From a virus: a stretch of 64,000 bases of DNA. Positions 63,454 through 64,000 of the stretch are shown in pieces. The position numbers and the translations under genes were made by a program. Every line of letters begins with the position of its first letter. The first letter of the stretch is position 1. The stretch is taken from positions 111,743 to 175,742 of the IMG/VR virus record IMGVR_UViG_3300032722_000004, one strand, 5' to 3'. Below the pieces are notes generated by a model, which was not told where the DNA came from, did not search any database, and saw nothing but the letters and a program-made list of their open reading frames with translations.

Positions 63454-64000
63454 ATGGATCCAGAAATCGCAGCAGAGCTAAGCGCACAGCTTAAAGAGTT
63501 ATCAGATATTATTAGCCGGGACGCCTCTCCTGCAATAAAAAATCTCAGCGAATCTTCTGATAACGCTTCAACTCGCGTAGGTAGCGTCAACAAAGCATTC
63601 AGATCGTTAGACGATGCTGCCGGTAGCTTCGCTAAAGCATTACTTAACGGTACAGGTGAGTTAAACAAATATACATCAGCTTTAGATAGCATGGGAACCG
63701 CCGCAATACAAGTAGGAAAAGCTTTGGGGCCCGTTGGGGTTGCTGCAGGTTTAGTAGCTGCTGCATTTACTAAAGTAGTGAGTGCAGCGACCGCCCAAAC
63801 TGATAATTTACTAAAATTTTCTGATGGTATCAGTAGGTTAGGTGCTGTTAACACTTTCACCACTAACGAACTTCAAAAGATGGCTAATAATGCTGGTTTA
63901 GCCTCAGGTGATTTTCAAAAAATGCTCAAACCTATGCAAAGCATGGGTAATTCCTTCAATGCATTAGGTAATGGAGCCGCCGATTCTACTAAGAAGTTTG
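63454..64000 (+). CDS. Tape-measure-like tail protein, N-terminal 182 residues (runs off the window)
   Basis: Begins MDPEIAAELSAQLKELSDII with a helical, Ala/Ser-rich run typical of tape measures. A hydrophobic segment follows (IQVGKALGPVGVAAGLVAAA, about residues 87-106), then LLKFSDGISRLGAVNTFTTN and LQKMANNAGLASGDFQKMLK. No stop occurs before the window end. Position beside the frameshifting chaperone gene matches the usual chaperone/tape-measure pairing, though here the two are divergent. Its T4 counterpart would be gp29; homology is inferred from composition and context. Confidence 0.72.
   Translation, partial: MDPEIAAELSAQLKELSDIISRDASPAIKNLSESSDNASTRVGSVNKAFRSLDDAAGSFAKALLNGTGELNKYTSALDSMGTAAIQVGKALGPVGVAAGLVAAAFTKVVSAATAQTDNLLKFSDGISRLGAVNTFTTNELQKMANNAGLASGDFQKMLKPMQSMGNSFNALGNGAADSTKKF

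Noticed and set aside
63417-63863. A 148-residue minus-strand ORF at the right end
   Set aside because: It is antisense to the tape-measure-like gene starting at 63454, which has tape-measure composition and continues off the window.
1-64000. CRISPR array, integrase/attachment site or toxin-antitoxin pair
   Set aside because: No regularly spaced repeats, no recombinase motifs and no such gene pair were seen.

Overview
The window is part of the genome of a tailed phage of the T4 superfamily (contractile-tailed myovirus). The evidence is a T4-type baseplate set (gp6, gp25, gp5-like hub, gp53, a tail-tube-cap-like protein and gp26), the recombination nuclease pair gp46/gp47, and a gp55-type late sigma factor. 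Octamers close to the T4 late promoter (GATAAATA or CATAAATA) lie just upstream of several structural genes. There is no integrase, repressor or other sign of lysogeny. The host is most likely an alphaproteobacterium: the window carries a circularly permuted (two-piece) tmRNA gene, a form typical of alphaproteobacteria, some betaproteobacteria and cyanobacteria. At the left edge sits the start of an exported HHSFAMFD protein of a type common in proteobacteria. This host assignment is an inference.

Layout. 1-540: start of a secreted protein and the permuted ssrA gene, both on the minus strand. 540-19550 (minus): an accessory cassette of about 24 tightly packed, often overlapping genes for sugar and glycan chemistry. 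It holds a carbamoyltransferase, a GatZ-like aldolase-family protein, a KdsC-like phosphatase, an AroE-like dehydrogenase, a nucleotidyltransferase-kinase fusion, a cupin, three SGNH hydrolases, several glycosyltransferases (one broken by a single in-frame TAA) and a radical SAM protein. An HNH homing endonuclease is inserted near its left end. 19598-24258 (minus): fibre and tail-tip proteins, including two paralogous fibres with different C-termini. 24260-25078: a GIY-YIG endonuclease and a 49-residue ORF. 25094-56220 (minus): an 18.9-kb gene for a 6297-residue tail protein, then gp6, gp25, gp5-like hub, an 887-residue hub-like protein, gp53 and the cap-like protein.

56357-61755 (plus): gp55, gp47, gp46, a second GIY-YIG endonuclease and a PDDEXK (Holliday-junction-resolvase-like) nuclease. 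61756-62312 has no gene but is dense in perfect hairpins, including a four-way junction closed by contiguous helices; I read it as an unrecognised structured RNA. 62313-63358 (minus): a gp26-like tail chaperone with a textbook -1 frameshift site leading into a 76-residue extension, as in lambda G/GT. 63454-end (plus): start of a tape-measure-like protein, transcribed divergently from a palindromic promoter pair.

How the parts work together: gp55 would direct late transcription from the octamers to the tail genes. The sugar cassette probably makes and attaches an unusual glycan, either to the neighbouring fibres or to the host surface. The tmRNA would rescue stalled ribosomes during infection. 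The most unusual features are the permuted phage tmRNA, the frameshift site, the structured RNA, and an almost identical promoter-hairpin-RBS leader of about 66 nt placed before two endonucleases of different nuclease families.
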